Assembly (NCBI GenBank): GCA_028292545.1
Contig: JAQGMC010000082.1
Span: forward strand, 1-50,064
Source of the DNA: Paucimonas sp.
GTDB taxonomy: Bacteria; Pseudomonadota; Gammaproteobacteria; Burkholderiales; Burkholderiaceae_D
DNA length: 50,064 nt
Reading direction: 5' to 3'
Part shown: positions 31,197 through 40,164 of the stretch, one piece after another
Position numbering within the stretch: the stretch's first letter is position 1
Layout: the number at the start of each line of letters is the position of its first letter
Notes under the pieces: model-generated
What the model saw: only the letters and a program-made list of their open reading frames with translations
Databases searched by the model: none
What the model was told of the DNA's origin: nothing
Made by a program: the position numbers and the translations under genes

Positions 31197-32372
31197 ATGA
31201 AAAAATGCCGTAACACCAGCGGCGCCGCCCGCGCTGGTCTCCGTTCCTTGTGTGTGCTGTTGCTCGCCGGCCTGGCTGGTTGCGGCACGGTGCAATCGTC
31301 CTTCGGCACCCTGTTCGAAGGCGAAAAAATCGATTACAAGAGCGCAGGGAAACGGCCCACGGCCAACCTGGAAGTGCCGCCCGACCTGTCCCAACTGCAA
31401 AACGACAGCCGCTATACATTGCCCGAAGCAGCGCGCGGCACGGCGACGGCATCGGGCCTGGCCACCAACCGCGGCACCACCGGCACGCCGACCCAGGCCG
31501 TTGCACCCAAGGCCGCGCCCGACATGCGCATCGAGCGCGACGGCAACCAGCGCTGGCTGGTGGTTCGGAAGACGCCGGATGAATTGTGGCCGCTTTTGAA
31601 AGACTTCTGGCAAGACAGCGGTTTCCTGATCAACCTTGAGCAGCCCGACGCCGGCATCATGGAAACCGACTGGGCCGAGAACCGCGCCAAGATTCCGCAA
31701 GACATCATCCGCCGCACGATAGGCAAGGCGTTCGACTCGGTGTATTCGACCGGCGAACGCGACAAATTCCGCACCCGCCTCGAACGCCGCGCCGACGGCT
31801 GGACCGAGGTCTACATCAGCCACCGTGGCGCGCGTGAAGTGCCGGGCGGCGTGGGCGGCGACAATTTTGTCTGGTCGCCGCGGCCAGCCGATCCAGAGCT
31901 GGAAGCAGAATTTGCCGGCAAGCTGATGGCGCGCCTGGGCAACGATGAAGTGAAGGTCAAGCAGGAACTGGCCAAGGCCATGCCACAAGCCGCGCGCGCC
32001 CGCATCGTCAGCGCCGGCGGCAGTCCTTATGTGGAAGTCAGCGAAGGATTCGACCGGGCCTGGCGCCGGGTTGGCCTGGCGCTGGACCGCGTCGGCTTCA
32101 CCGTCGAAGATCGTGACCGCACCCAGGGCGCCTACTTCGTGCGCTATGTCGACCAGAATGAAGACGCCAAGAGCAAGAGCGAGAAAGGGTTCCTGTCCCG
32201 CATCTTCTCTTCATCCAAGGATGACAAGGCCAAGCAGGCCCAGCGTTACCGTGTCGTGGTCAAAGGCAGCGGCGAAGCGAGCCAGGTATCGGTCCTGGAT
32301 GGCGAAGGCCGTCCGGACGCCAGCGGCACCGGCGCACGCATCCTGGCGCTCTTGAACGACCAACTCAAGTAA
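31197..32372 (+). CDS. bamC: Outer membrane assembly lipoprotein BamC
   Basis: Lipoprotein of the BAM complex that folds outer-membrane proteins. 391 residues: signal peptide with lipobox LAGC (Cys29), a short unstructured linker with YKSAGKRPTANLEVPPDLS, the BamC signature that contacts BamD, then two helix-grip domains (about 110-230 and 265-385). ATG at 31197 is supported by the correct signal-peptide length. It is 46 bp after dapA. Confidence 0.94.
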   Translation: MKKCRNTSGAARAGLRSLCVLLLAGLAGCGTVQSSFGTLFEGEKIDYKSAGKRPTANLEVPPDLSQLQNDSRYTLPEAARGTATASGLATNRGTTGTPTQAVAPKAAPDMRIERDGNQRWLVVRKTPDELWPLLKDFWQDSGFLINLEQPDAGIMETDWAENRAKIPQDIIRRTIGKAFDSVYSTGERDKFRTRLERRADGWTEVYISHRGAREVPGGVGGDNFVWSPRPADPELEAEFAGKLMARLGNDEVKVKQELAKAMPQAARARIVSAGGSPYVEVSEGFDRAWRRVGLALDRVGFTVEDRDRTQGAYFVRYVDQNEDAKSKSEKGFLSRIFSSSKDDKAKQAQRYRVVVKGSGEASQVSVLDGEGRPDASGTGARILALLNDQLK

Positions 32373-32445
32373 ACGGCGCAAGCCGGGCAAACAGCCGTAG
32401 TGCGCGGGGCGCGCTGCGGCTTCAACCAGACTCACAGGCAGGCCA

Positions 32446-33225
32446 TTGAGATTTGCAAGCCTGGGCAGCGGTAGCGAAGGCAACGCGCTGCTCATATCCG
32501 CCTCTTCTGGCACCACCCGCACCACCGTCATGCTGGATTGCGGTTTTGGATTGCGTGAATGCGAGCGGCGCCTGGCGCGGCTGGGCATGGCGCCCGCCGA
32601 CCTGGCCGGCATCGTAGTCACCCACGAACACCAGGACCATGTCGGCGGCGTATTCAAATTCGCGCGCCGGCATCGCACGCCGGTCTGGATCAGCTATGGC
32701 ACCTGGCAGGCTGCCCGGCGCGATGCCGACAAGGTCGACGTGCGCTTTTGCCGCGATGGCGACCGGGTCGCCATCGGCGACCTGGAATTGCGGCCCTACA
32801 CCGTTCCGCACGATGCGCGCGAGCCGATCCAGTATGTGCTGGGCGACGGTCAACACCAGCTTGGCGTGCTGACGGACGCCGGCCAATCCACGCCGCACCT
32901 GGTGCAGATGCTGGGAGGCTGCGACGCGCTGGTACTGGAATGCAATCATGACGAGCAGATGCTGCGCGACTCCACCTATCCACCCTCGCTCAAGTGGCGC
33001 ATCGGCGGGCCCTTCGGCCATTTGTCCAACCGTGCAAGCGGCGACATCCTGGCGGCACTGGACCAGTCACGCCTGCGGCGCATCGTCGGCGCGCACCTGA
33101 GCAAGCAAAACAACTCGCCGGGCCTGGCTCGCACGGCGCTGGTGACAGCCTTGGCCGACCAGGGCACGGAAGTCATGATCGCTTGCCAGGATGAAGGCTT
33201 TGGCTGGCTGGAGGTCGCCAGCTGA
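32446..33225 (+). CDS. MBL-fold metallo-hydrolase
   Basis: A 259-residue metallo-beta-lactamase-fold hydrolase. HxHxDH is at residues 60-65 (HEHQDH); later ligands lie in LTDAGQ, LECNHD and GAHLSKQNNSPG. The family is linked with dapA-bamC in betaproteobacteria and resembles WalJ/YycJ-type hydrolases; the substrate is unknown. The start is TTG at 32446 with AGGCAGG upstream; no in-frame ATG gives the conserved RFASLGSGSEGN start. It ends ahead of a bidirectional terminator. Confidence 0.92.
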   Translation: MRFASLGSGSEGNALLISASSGTTRTTVMLDCGFGLRECERRLARLGMAPADLAGIVVTHEHQDHVGGVFKFARRHRTPVWISYGTWQAARRDADKVDVRFCRDGDRVAIGDLELRPYTVPHDAREPIQYVLGDGQHQLGVLTDAGQSTPHLVQMLGGCDALVLECNHDEQMLRDSTYPPSLKWRIGGPFGHLSNRASGDILAALDQSRLRRIVGAHLSKQNNSPGLARTALVTALADQGTEVMIACQDEGFGWLEVAS

Positions 33226-33276
33226 GTCGGGCCGGCGCATAGCCAACCCGCCTTGCTGGCCCTGCACAGGCGAAAA

Positions 33277-33301
33277 AAAACCGGCCCGAAGGCCGGTTTT
33301 T
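33277..33301. terminator. Bidirectional intrinsic terminator
   Basis: Arms AAAACCGGCC and GGCCGGTTTT around loop CGAA, flanked by an A-run on the left and a T-run on the right. It serves both the MBL hydrolase (plus) and the lipoprotein (minus), which converge here. Confidence 0.9.
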
Positions 33302-33328
33302 GTTTTCCGGACGGATCCGGGAAACGAA

Positions 33329-33604
33329 TTACTTCGATGCAGCAGGTGCCGAAGCAGCAGCAGGTGCCGAAGCAGCCGGAGCCGAAGCGGCCGGTGCCGA
33401 AGCAGCAGGTGCCGAAGCCGAAGCAGCAGGAGCAGCAGCGTCAGCCGGAGCCGAAGCGGCCGGGGCAGCAGGAGCCGGTGCAGCGGCAGGTGCCGGAGCA
33501 GCAGCAGGTGCCGGAGCAGCAGCAGGCGCGACGACTTCTTCTTTTTTGCTGCAAGCGACCAGAGCAACAGCCAGCAGGGAAGCGATCAACAATGTTTTTT
33601 TCAT
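33329..33604 (-). CDS. Small Ala/Pro-rich repeat lipoprotein
   Basis: 91 residues. Signal peptide with lipobox LVAC (Cys18), then SKKEEVV, then about 60 residues made only of Ala, Pro, Ser and one Asp in A-A-P-A-P and A-P-A-A-S type repeats. At DNA level the region is a degenerate repeat of GCAGCAGGTGCCGAA-like blocks, which also creates long but spurious frames on the plus strand. A GAGGAAA Shine-Dalgarno precedes the ATG. Likely a flexible outer-membrane tether or spacer; function unknown. A perfect 18-bp palindrome lies upstream. Confidence 0.85.
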   Translation of the reverse strand: MKKTLLIASLLAVALVACSKKEEVVAPAAAPAPAAAPAPAAAPAPAAPAASAPADAAAPAASASAPAASAPAASAPAASAPAAASAPAASK

Positions 33605-33642
33605 GTTTTTTCCTCAGAAATGAATCAAAAAAGAGACGATGA

Positions 33643-33660
33643 ATAATTACCGGTAATTAT
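33643..33660. promoter_or_regulatory. Perfect 18-bp palindrome upstream of the Ala/Pro lipoprotein
   Basis: ATAATTACCGGTAATTAT is fully self-complementary. It lies 39-56 nt upstream of the lipoprotein ATG (33604), between the candidate -10 (33721-33726) and the start codon. It could be an operator or a transcript hairpin. Confidence 0.6.
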
Positions 33661-33720
33661 CGCTCGATTGGTTTTTTCACTTCTGCACGACGTGCCAAAA
33701 GCAAAACATACCAGCCCAGA

Positions 33721-33726
33721 ATTATA
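33721..33726 (-). promoter_or_regulatory. Putative -10 box for the Ala/Pro lipoprotein
   Basis: ATTATA on the plus strand reads TATAAT on the minus strand, about 117 nt before the ATG. The long leader would contain the 18-bp palindrome. Confidence 0.5.
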
Positions 33727-33832
33727 GCGCAGAATCATTTCCCCACGCACAACACAGTTGTCAAGCCGTAAGCGGTTTGTAAGCAATTGTGGCTTTGACT
33801 CCGCAAAAACCTGCCATGGGAACGTGCCCGGC

Positions 33833-34954
33833 TCAATTCAACAGCAGCCAGCCGTCGCAATACCAGTTGTGCAGCGCATCCAGCACGTCGTCGCTGGCTT
33901 GCGCCACGTCTTCGCCGGACAGACGGCGCTGGTTGGCCAGCAGGCGCAGCGCCTTGCGGTCCGCCGTGCCGGTATCGAAAGACTCGCCATTGATGAAGAC
34001 GCGCTGGCCCGCATACAGCATGCGTGAACGGGGCGACAAGGCCACGCCGCGCTTGCGGGCGGCCTGGCTGAAGCGATGGGCCGGCATCAGGCTGTCCGGC
34101 GCGTCGAAGAACACTTGCGGTTTCGGGCTGGACAGGTATTCGCCCAGGAAAAGGCTGATGTCGTCGCGCTCGAAGCGGATGCGCTGCAGCGCCTGCGTCA
34201 CCTGGTCCAGCATCTGCGCCGGTATCTCAGCCGGACGGGAAGTGGGCGCCAGGCCAGGGTCGGCATATCGGCCGGGCAGGTCAACAGTGTCTGCCATGAA
34301 CTGCAGGAAGTTCTCGGCCAGTTCCTGCCAGGCCGGCGCCCTGAAGCCGATCGAGTAAGTCATGCATTCACCCTCGGCCACGCCATCGTGCGCATATTGT
34401 GGCGGCAGGTAGAGCATGTCCCCGGGCTCGAGCAGGTAGTTTTCTTCGGGTTCGAAATGCTTCACTATCTTGAGGGGCAAGCCTTCCTGCAGCGACAGGT
34501 CGGATTGGCGACCGATGCGCCAGCGCCGCTTGCCGTGGGCTTGCAACAGGAAGACATCATAGGAATCAAAATGCGCGCCGACGCCGCCGCCATCGCTGGC
34601 ATAGCTGATCATCAAGTCATCCAGGCGCGCGTCCGGCAGGAAGCGGAACTGGCCAAGCAAGTCATCGGCGCGCGCATCGTGCAGGTTGACGCCTTGCACC
34701 AGCAGGCTCCAGTTGCGACGCGTAACCTGGGGGAGTTCAGCAAACGGTCCCGAAGCCAGTTTCCATTTGCCGGCATTTTGCGTGACCAGGCGCGACTCCA
34801 CATCGTCGCGCGCGGCCAGTGCGAAGACTTCATCGCGTGTGAGCGGCGCTGCAAAACCGGGAATGGCCTGGCGGATCAGCAATGGCTTCTTGTGCCAGTA
34901 ATCCTTGAGGAAGGCTTCAGGCGTCAGGCCACCTAAGAGGGCAAGTTTTTTCAT
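33833..34954 (-). CDS. roxA: Cupin (JmjC-type) ribosomal oxygenase, RoxA/YcfD-like
   Basis: An Fe(II)/2-oxoglutarate oxygenase expected to hydroxylate an arginine of ribosomal protein L16. The 373 residues from ATG 34954 equal the E. coli enzyme in length. The iron site HxD is seen in GAHFDSYDVFLLQ and the distal His in LPPQYAHDG. N-terminal FLKDYWHKKPLLIRQA is the family signature, and a winged-helix-like C-terminal part follows. The frame upstream of 34954 (to 35002) is not needed. A REP-type repeat lies 46 bp upstream. Confidence 0.93.
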   Translation of the reverse strand: MKKLALLGGLTPEAFLKDYWHKKPLLIRQAIPGFAAPLTRDEVFALAARDDVESRLVTQNAGKWKLASGPFAELPQVTRRNWSLLVQGVNLHDARADDLLGQFRFLPDARLDDLMISYASDGGGVGAHFDSYDVFLLQAHGKRRWRIGRQSDLSLQEGLPLKIVKHFEPEENYLLEPGDMLYLPPQYAHDGVAEGECMTYSIGFRAPAWQELAENFLQFMADTVDLPGRYADPGLAPTSRPAEIPAQMLDQVTQALQRIRFERDDISLFLGEYLSSPKPQVFFDAPDSLMPAHRFSQAARKRGVALSPRSRMLYAGQRVFINGESFDTGTADRKALRLLANQRRLSGEDVAQASDDVLDALHNWYCDGWLLLN

Positions 34955-34999
34955 CCGCGCATTATAGCGATGCTGAAGCATGCGCCGGCTCGACAAGTC

Positions 35000-35064
35000 C
35001 ATCGAAGCTACGGTATCCCCTCCCTTTCAAGGGGAGGGTTAGGGTGGGGATGGGGTCAACGCAC
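35000..35064 (+). repeat. REP-like repeat copy A (G-rich on plus strand)
   Basis: Starts with CATCGAAGCTACGGTATC, has a hairpin (CCCCTCCC-TTTCAA-GGGGAGGG), then G-runs 4-3-3-4-4 separated by A, TTA, T and AT, and ends in TCAACGCAC. Lies between roxA and slyD. A second GGGGTCAACGCAC-like segment occurs about 55 bp downstream (from 35104). Confidence 0.9.
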
Positions 35065-35243
35065 GCGTGCATGGGCACCAGGCAATGTCGCTGCTTAATG
35101 ACGCCGGGGTCAACGCACACCTGCATGGGCGTCAGCACCAGGCTGGACTGCGGTTCGATCCGCTGCTGCCGGCGCCCTGCCCGAACACGCAAGTCCACGG
35201 AATCATCTTGAAGCGCGCCAGTCTCAGCCACTATTGCCCGTAA

Positions 35244-35249
35244 TATAAT
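35244..35249 (+). promoter_or_regulatory. Putative -10 box for slyD
   Basis: TATAAT flanked by GCCCG and CGGGC arms, 90 nt before the slyD ATG. The rest of the gap 35065-35339 contains no gene. Confidence 0.45.
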
Positions 35250-35339
35250 CGCGGGCTTGCCTTTCCCTTCACGGCCGCCGCCCGGATCGCTTGCTTGCGG
35301 CCAGCCACGACTCGATTCAACTCATTACAAGGACGCATC

Positions 35340-35885
35340 ATGATTGCCAAGGACACTGTTGTCACACTGAATTACAAGCTGTCGGATGCGCAGGGCAACC
35401 TGATCGAGGAAAGCAACGCACCCATGGTTTACCTGCACGGCGGCTACGGCAATACGCTGCCCAAGCTGGAAGAAGCGCTGGCCGGCAAAAACGTTGGCGA
35501 CAAGCTCGACGTGCAAGTGGAACCGGAAGACGCATTCGGCGAATACGATGCCGAGCTCGTGCGCGTGGAAGAGCGCAGCCGCCTGCCATCGCCGCTGGAA
35601 GTCGGCATGCAATTCGAAGGTGCGCCTGACGCCGATGCGGATGAAGACGAATCCGTCATCTTTACCGTCACCGATATTGCTGGCGACAAGGTGGTCCTGG
35701 ATGGAAACCATCCGCTGGCCGGCATGGCACTGCGCTTCGCGTTGGAAGTGGTGGAAGTCCGCCCCGCATCCGACGAAGAAAAGGCGCACGGCCATGTGCA
35801 TGGACCACATGGTCATCACCACCACGGCGGTCATGATGATGAGGGCGACGAGGCCGACGAATTCCGTACGGTGCGCGTGCAATAA
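35340..35885 (+). CDS. slyD: FKBP-type peptidyl-prolyl isomerase SlyD
   Basis: Prolyl isomerase and metallochaperone of the cytoplasm. 181 residues: a split FKBP domain (MIAKDTVVTLNYKLSDAQGN, VYLHGGYGNTLPKLEEALAG, and the C-terminal HPLAGMALRFALEVVEVRPA) with the insert-in-flap domain between (about 70-130). The C-terminal tail is His-rich and then acidic, as in nickel-binding SlyD. AAGGA stands at a good distance from the ATG at 35340. Confidence 0.96.
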   Translation: MIAKDTVVTLNYKLSDAQGNLIEESNAPMVYLHGGYGNTLPKLEEALAGKNVGDKLDVQVEPEDAFGEYDAELVRVEERSRLPSPLEVGMQFEGAPDADADEDESVIFTVTDIAGDKVVLDGNHPLAGMALRFALEVVEVRPASDEEKAHGHVHGPHGHHHHGGHDDEGDEADEFRTVRVQ

Positions 35886-35950
35886 ACCAGGGCAGTCACG
35901 CCGAGCGCCGCAGGGCAGGGTCGCCAGCAGAGCCCAGTTTGGGAATGTCT

Positions 35951-36104
35951 CAGCGGCCCGCCGCGCCGGCTCCCGAGTATCAGCTCAGCGGCTCGCCCGG
36001 CCTGCGCCTAAGTATCAACTCAGCGGCCCGCCGCGCCCACTCCCGAGCATCTGCTCACCGTCGCGCCGTGCCCGCTGCGCGGCAGCTGCTCACCGTCCGG
36101 CCCG
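35951..36104. repeat. 35-bp tandem repeat at the end of a minus-strand gene
   Basis: Four full 35-bp units start at 35951, 35986, 36021 and 36056 with CAGCGGCCCG-like heads and end in ATCAGCT/ATCAACT/ATCTGCT-like tails; a fifth partial copy starts at 36091. Units 1 and 3 are closest; unit 4 is the most diverged. The TGA of the minus-strand gene (36090-36092) straddles a unit boundary. Confidence 0.85.
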
Positions 36105-37058
36105 CAAGCTGAAGGCGCCCGTGCGCAAGTCGATCCTGACGTGGGTCCACCCCGTGCCCGGCGCCAGTTCCAGTTGTCCCAGGTTGCCTTGCCAGGCCAG
36201 CAGCGGCCGGCCGGCGGCCCTGCCGCTTGCCTGGTGCACCAGCACCAGGCGCCCGGGGTAAAGCGCCGCCATGTCACGTAGCTGGCGCCGGAATTCGAAA
36301 TAGCCGTCCCGGCCCCAGACTGTATTGCGACCGGCACGCGGCGGCGTAGCCAGGCGCGGGTCGCCATCGAAGAACAATACGATCGTGCGTGTCTTGCGCG
36401 CCCGCGCCGCCTGCAACAAGCGGTGCAGCCAGGCGCGATTGGCAATCATCCTGTCTTCGAATTCACTGTTGCTGCCGGCGGCGGGCAGGAAGTGGTTATT
36501 GTCCCCCGGCAGGTTGACGGTGCCGAACAGCACGCCGCCCGCTTCCCAGCGCAGGTTCTCTGGAAAACCGCGAAATTGCGCCGATGCGGATTGGCGCATG
36601 ACTGCCAGCCGGCCGCGGCCCGCTGCAGCCGCGCCACTGAAAAATACTTCGCGCATGCGCGCCAGCCGGTCCATTGCCGCTGGGCTGCCGTCTTCGCGTT
36701 TGCACTCTGCCCAGTCGGCGGCGGACAGCGCCAGGATCACGTCATTGCGCGCGTCGGCAAGCAACTGGCGCCTATCGTCGTACAGGCTGTCGGTGCAGGG
36801 CTCGGTCGCCGACTTGACGCCCGTGAGGATGATGAAGGCTTGCCGTTCGCGGTCGGCCTCGGCCAGGGCCTGGACCAAACTATCTTCACTCGGCCCGATC
36901 GAGTCCGGCTGGTGGACGATGGCGAACTGCAGTTCGCGTGGGCTTGGCGGCGCGGCCGTGGCAAGTGCAGGCAGGCAGGCGGCGAACATGGCCACGGCCA
37001 GCAGCCATGCGCACTGCGCGGCAAGCCGCGGTTTTGTGGCATGCAAAAACAAAATCAT
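36090..37058 (-). CDS. Exported protein of unknown function, translationally coupled to mutS
   Basis: A 322-residue protein with a Sec signal peptide (hydrophobic part about residues 12-30, cleavage likely after ALATA). The mature part has VHQPDSIG, FIILTGVKS, an internal VLFGTVNLPGDNNHFLPA segment and IVLFFDGDPRLATPP, which recall metallophosphoesterase-like folds, but no complete metal motif can be seen. Two Cys (in EPCTDS and AECKRED) could form a disulfide. Its ATG overlaps the mutS stop by one base (TGATG), so it is co-translated with mutS, an odd partner for an exported protein. Function unknown. Confidence 0.72.
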   Translation of the reverse strand: MILFLHATKPRLAAQCAWLLAVAMFAACLPALATAAPPSPRELQFAIVHQPDSIGPSEDSLVQALAEADRERQAFIILTGVKSATEPCTDSLYDDRRQLLADARNDVILALSAADWAECKREDGSPAAMDRLARMREVFFSGAAAAGRGRLAVMRQSASAQFRGFPENLRWEAGGVLFGTVNLPGDNNHFLPAAGSNSEFEDRMIANRAWLHRLLQAARARKTRTIVLFFDGDPRLATPPRAGRNTVWGRDGYFEFRRQLRDMAALYPGRLVLVHQASGRAAGRPLLAWQGNLGQLELAPGTGWTHVRIDLRTGAFSLRAGR

Positions 37059-39733
37059 CAGGCGCGATTCTTGTCGTTCGTTACGCTATCGTCACCCGCA
37101 GCCAGGCGCTTGAGCCGGTACAGCGCCTCCAGCGCTTCGCGCGGCGACATGCTGTCGGGATCGATGGCGTCAAGCGCCTCGCCCAGCACCGTGTCTTGCG
37201 GCGCGGCGGCAGGCGCAGGGCATTCTGCATCCATTGCGTCCAGGTCAGGAACCGAAGCAAACAAGTCGAACTGGGTGGTCGAGCCAACCGACTGCGCTTC
37301 CAGTTGCGCCAGGTGGCGCCGCGCTGCGCGTATCACCTGTCCGGGCACGCCCGCCAGTTGCGCCACTTGCAAACCATAGCTTTGCGAAGCCGGCCCGGGC
37401 TGTACGGCATGCAGGAAGACGATGCTGTCCTTGTGCTCGATCGCAGACAGGTGAACATTGGCAGCGCTGGGCCAGGCCTGCGGCAATTGCGTCAGTTCGA
37501 AATAATGGGTCGCAAACAGCGTGAAGCTTTTTGTGGTTTCAATCAGGTGGCGCGCAATTGCCCAGGCCAGGGCCAGGCCGTCGAAGGTAGAGGTGCCGCG
37601 ACCGACTTCATCCATCAACACTAGCGAGCGTTCTGTCGCGCCGTTCAGGATTGCAGCCGATTCAGTCATCTCCACCATGAAAGTCGAACGGCCGCCAGCC
37701 AGGTCATCTGCCGCGCCGATGCGGGTGTAGATGCGATCCACCGGGCCGATGGTGGCGCTGTTGGCCGGCACGAAGCTGCCGACATAGGCGAGCAGGGTGA
37801 TCAGCGCCACCTGGCGCATGAAGGTTGATTTGCCGCCCATGTTGGGGCCGGTAATCAAGAGCAGCCGGCGATCAGGCCCGAGCTGGCAATCGTTGGCGAT
37901 GAAGCGCTCGATGCTTTTTTCCACTACAGGATGGCGGCCCTGTTCGATCGTGATGCACGGTTCATCTACCAAGTGTGGCGCACACCAGTCGTTGGCCAGC
38001 GCATGCACGGCCAGCGCATTGAGCGTATCGACTTGCGCGATGCCCTGCGCCACTTCCTGCAAACGCGGGATGTGGGGCGCCAACTTTTGCAGCAGTTCGT
38101 CGTACAGGAATTTTTCGCGCGCCAGCGCCCGTTCCTGGGCCGAGAGCGCCTTGTCTTCAAACGCCTTCAGCTCGGGCGTGATGTAACGCTCGGCATTCTT
38201 CAAAGTCTGGCGGCGGCGGTAATCATCCGGCACCTTGTCGGCCTGGCCGTTGGTCACTTCAATGTAGAAGCCGTGCACCTTGTTGTATTCAACCCGCAGG
38301 TTGGCGATGCCGGTGCGCGCCCTTTCCCGCGTTTCCAGGTCAAGCAGGAACTGGCCGGCGTTTTGCGACAGCGAGCGCAACTCATCCAGGTCGGCATCAT
38401 AGCCAGCGGCGATTACGCCGCCATCGCGCACCATGGCCGCAGGTTCGGGTGCGATTGCGCTTGCCAGCAAGGCCAGGCAGTCATCCGGCGTGGCAATGGC
38501 TTGCGCCAGTTGCGACAGCAAACCATCGGGCAGCGAACTGGCGGCGTGCAGCAATTGCGCCTGCAGCGCATTGAGTTGCCCCAGCCCGTCGCGCAGCCCG
38601 GACAAGTCGCGCGGCCGGGCCGACAACAGCGCAATGCGGGTCGTGATGCGCTCGATGTCCGGCACTTGCGACAGCGTCGCATTCAGTGCGTCGCAAGCCT
38701 GGCAGCCCATCAAGGCATTGATCGCGGCATGGCGCAAACGCGCGATGGCAGCATTGGTGGGCGCGTGGTGCAGCCAGTGACGCAGCATGCGTGAACCCAT
38801 CGCAGAGCGGCAATGGTCGAGCAGGGCGAAGAGCGTCGTGTCCTGTCCGCCTGCATCCGGCGCGCGCAGGCTGTCAGTCAATTCCAGGTTGCGCCGGGTC
38901 GCCGCATCCATGCCGATGAATTCATTCTCGACTTCGACTGCCAGCGAGCGCACATGCTGCAAGCCGCGGCCCTGGGTCGATTCTGCATAGCGCAACAGGG
39001 CGCCTGCAGCCCCCAGCGCAACCGACAGGCTGGCGGCATCAAAACCGGCCAGCGAGGCAACGCCGAGTTGCGCTTTTACGGCCCGCTCGCCGGCCGGCAA
39101 ATCGAAATGCCAGTCGGGCACGGCCGTGAGCTTCGTCACTGGCAGTGAGAAACCCAACGCATCGCTGGCCAGCACCTCGGCCGGCACAATGCGTTCCAGT
39201 TCCTGGCGCAGGCGCGCCGTGATGGTCTTGTCGTCGCCGCTGAATTCCATCGTGCGCAGGCGGCCCGATGCCATCGACAGCCAAGCCAGGCCGACGCTGG
39301 TCTGGCGCCGCTGGCTGGTGACGCAGACTGCCAGCAGGGGGCGCTCGGATTTCTCGGGCAGCAGGTCTGCATCCGTCAGCGTGCCGGGCGTGACCACCCG
39401 CACGACCTTGCGCTCCACCGGCCCCTTGCTGGTAGCCGGATCGCCGATCTGTTCGCAGATCGCGACTGACTCGCCCATCTTGACCAGGCGCGCCAGGTAC
39501 TGGTCGGCAGAATGGAAGGGCACGCCCGCCATCTTGATCGGCACGCCATTGCTGGCGCCGCGCTGGGTCAGCGTAATGCCAAGCAGGCGCGCCGCTTTTT
39601 CCGCATCCTGGTGGAAGAGCTCATAGAAATCGCCCATCCGGTAGAACAGCAGCGTGGCGGGATGGTCGGCCTTGATGCGCAGGTACTGCTGCATCATCGG
39701 CGTTTGTTTTTCGAGGTTGCCCGACAAGTCCAT
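37058..39733 (-). CDS. mutS: DNA mismatch repair protein MutS
   Basis: Mismatch-recognition ATPase. The 891 residues contain the mismatch-binding Phe-x-Glu region as [11 protein letters not shown] near the N-terminus, the connector and lever domains, and the ATPase with [14 protein letters not shown] (Walker A), [18 protein letters not shown] (Walker B region) and [10 protein letters not shown]. The start at 39733 gives the normal N-terminus; the frame running upstream to 39796 is intergenic sequence. A TACAAT (minus strand, 39804-39809) is a candidate -10. The upstream region is duplicated at 43.0-43.2 kb. Confidence 0.97.
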   Translation of the reverse strand: MDLSGNLEKQTPMMQQYLRIKADHPATLLFYRMGDFYELFHQDAEKAARLLGITLTQRGASNGVPIKMAGVPFHSADQYLARLVKMGESVAICEQIGDPATSKGPVERKVVRVVTPGTLTDADLLPEKSERPLLAVCVTSQRRQTSVGLAWLSMASGRLRTMEFSGDDKTITARLRQELERIVPAEVLASDALGFSLPVTKLTAVPDWHFDLPAGERAVKAQLGVASLAGFDAASLSVALGAAGALLRYAESTQGRGLQHVRSLAVEVENEFIGMDAATRRNLELTDSLRAPDAGGQDTTLFALLDHCRSAMGSRMLRHWLHHAPTNAAIARLRHAAINALMGCQACDALNATLSQVPDIERITTRIALLSARPRDLSGLRDGLGQLNALQAQLLHAASSLPDGLLSQLAQAIATPDDCLALLASAIAPEPAAMVRDGGVIAAGYDADLDELRSLSQNAGQFLLDLETRERARTGIANLRVEYNKVHGFYIEVTNGQADKVPDDYRRRQTLKNAERYITPELKAFEDKALSAQERALAREKFLYDELLQKLAPHIPRLQEVAQGIAQVDTLNALAVHALANDWCAPHLVDEPCITIEQGRHPVVEKSIERFIANDCQLGPDRRLLLITGPNMGGKSTFMRQVALITLLAYVGSFVPANSATIGPVDRIYTRIGAADDLAGGRSTFMVEMTESAAILNGATERSLVLMDEVGRGTSTFDGLALAWAIARHLIETTKSFTLFATHYFELTQLPQAWPSAANVHLSAIEHKDSIVFLHAVQPGPASQSYGLQVAQLAGVPGQVIRAARRHLAQLEAQSVGSTTQFDLFASVPDLDAMDAECPAPAAAPQDTVLGEALDAIDPDSMSPREALEALYRLKRLAAGDDSVTNDKNRA

Positions 39734-39737
39734 GGCT

Positions 39738-39938
39738 GGAGAGGAAAGATTGCGCGCCCGCGGGCCAGCAAGTGCGCGCCGGCAAGGCTTGGGCAAAGGG
39801 AGGATTGTAGTCCAGCAGAGAGCGGTTCTTGGTGACTGATTGCGGGTTTTGGTGGCAGGCGTTACGGCCTGATCGATTGGCGACCTTGGCTGGGCAGCAT
39901 CATGTCACTTGATGCTGGTTTCGTTGGGTACCGGTGCC
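39738..39938. repeat. Left copy of the mutS-upstream direct repeat
   Basis: About 200 bp nearly collinear with 43036-43237 in the same orientation, about 84% identical by hand alignment, including identical blocks such as GGAGAGGAAAGATTGCGCGC, AGGATTGTAGTCCAGC and CAGCATCATGTCACTTGATG. Homology resumes at 39988-40084 against 43870-43965. Together the copies bracket the accessory island. Confidence 0.88.
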
Positions 39939-39979
39939 AGCCAAGCGGCGTGCCGGCCGCTACCCTTCTCCGGAACGGC
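39905..39979 (-). pseudogene. Remnant of a DUF2726 gene
   Basis: Read on the minus strand, the frame ends A-P-V-P-N-E-T-S-I-K-stop, matching the end of the intact DUF2726 protein at 43204-43725 (A-P-V-P-N-E-V-S-I-K). Ten codons upstream in the same frame is A-V-P-E, as in that protein's E-S-A-V-P-E. The gene body between these points is missing. The C-terminal match is firm; the A-V-P-E match could be chance. Confidence 0.6.
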
Positions 39980-40014
39980 GCCGCGTCTTTGAGGTACTAC
40001 ATAACCAAGCCAAG

Positions 40015-40071
40015 CCACGGTATCCCCTCCCTTTCAAGGGGAGGGTCAGGGTGGGGATGGGGTCAACGCAC
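40015..40071 (+). repeat. REP-like repeat copy B
   Basis: CCACGGTATCCCCTCCC, hairpin, then G-runs 4-3-3-4-4 (40038-40062) and TCAACGCAC. It shares flanks on both sides with copy D (43896-43952), from TACTAC upstream to CTTGAGTCC downstream. Confidence 0.9.
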
Positions 40072-40115
40072 GCCTCTTGAGTCCGGTTCCGCGGGTTCGA
40101 TCCCATCCGAGTATT

Positions 40116-40158
40116 TTGTATCGCTGTGGTTGACAATTGTAACCAAAACCGATACAAC
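40116..40158 (+). promoter_or_regulatory. Promoter with nested palindromes of the nucleotidyltransferase gene
   Basis: Consensus TTGACA (-35, 40130-40135), 17-bp spacer, TACAAC (-10, 40153-40158), then ATG 6 nt later. Outer arms TTGTATCG (40116-40123) and CGATACAA (40150-40157) are exact inverted repeats enclosing the promoter; an inner near-palindrome GGTTG-ACAATTGT-AACC (40128-40144) covers the -35. This fits autorepression by the winged-helix domain encoded just downstream. Confidence 0.65.
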
Positions 40159-40164
40159 GTCCGC

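Noticed and set aside
33253..33646. Long plus-strand reading frames through the repeat region
   Set aside because: They are created by the Ala/Pro repeat of the minus-strand lipoprotein, which has the signal peptide, lipobox, Shine-Dalgarno and terminator.
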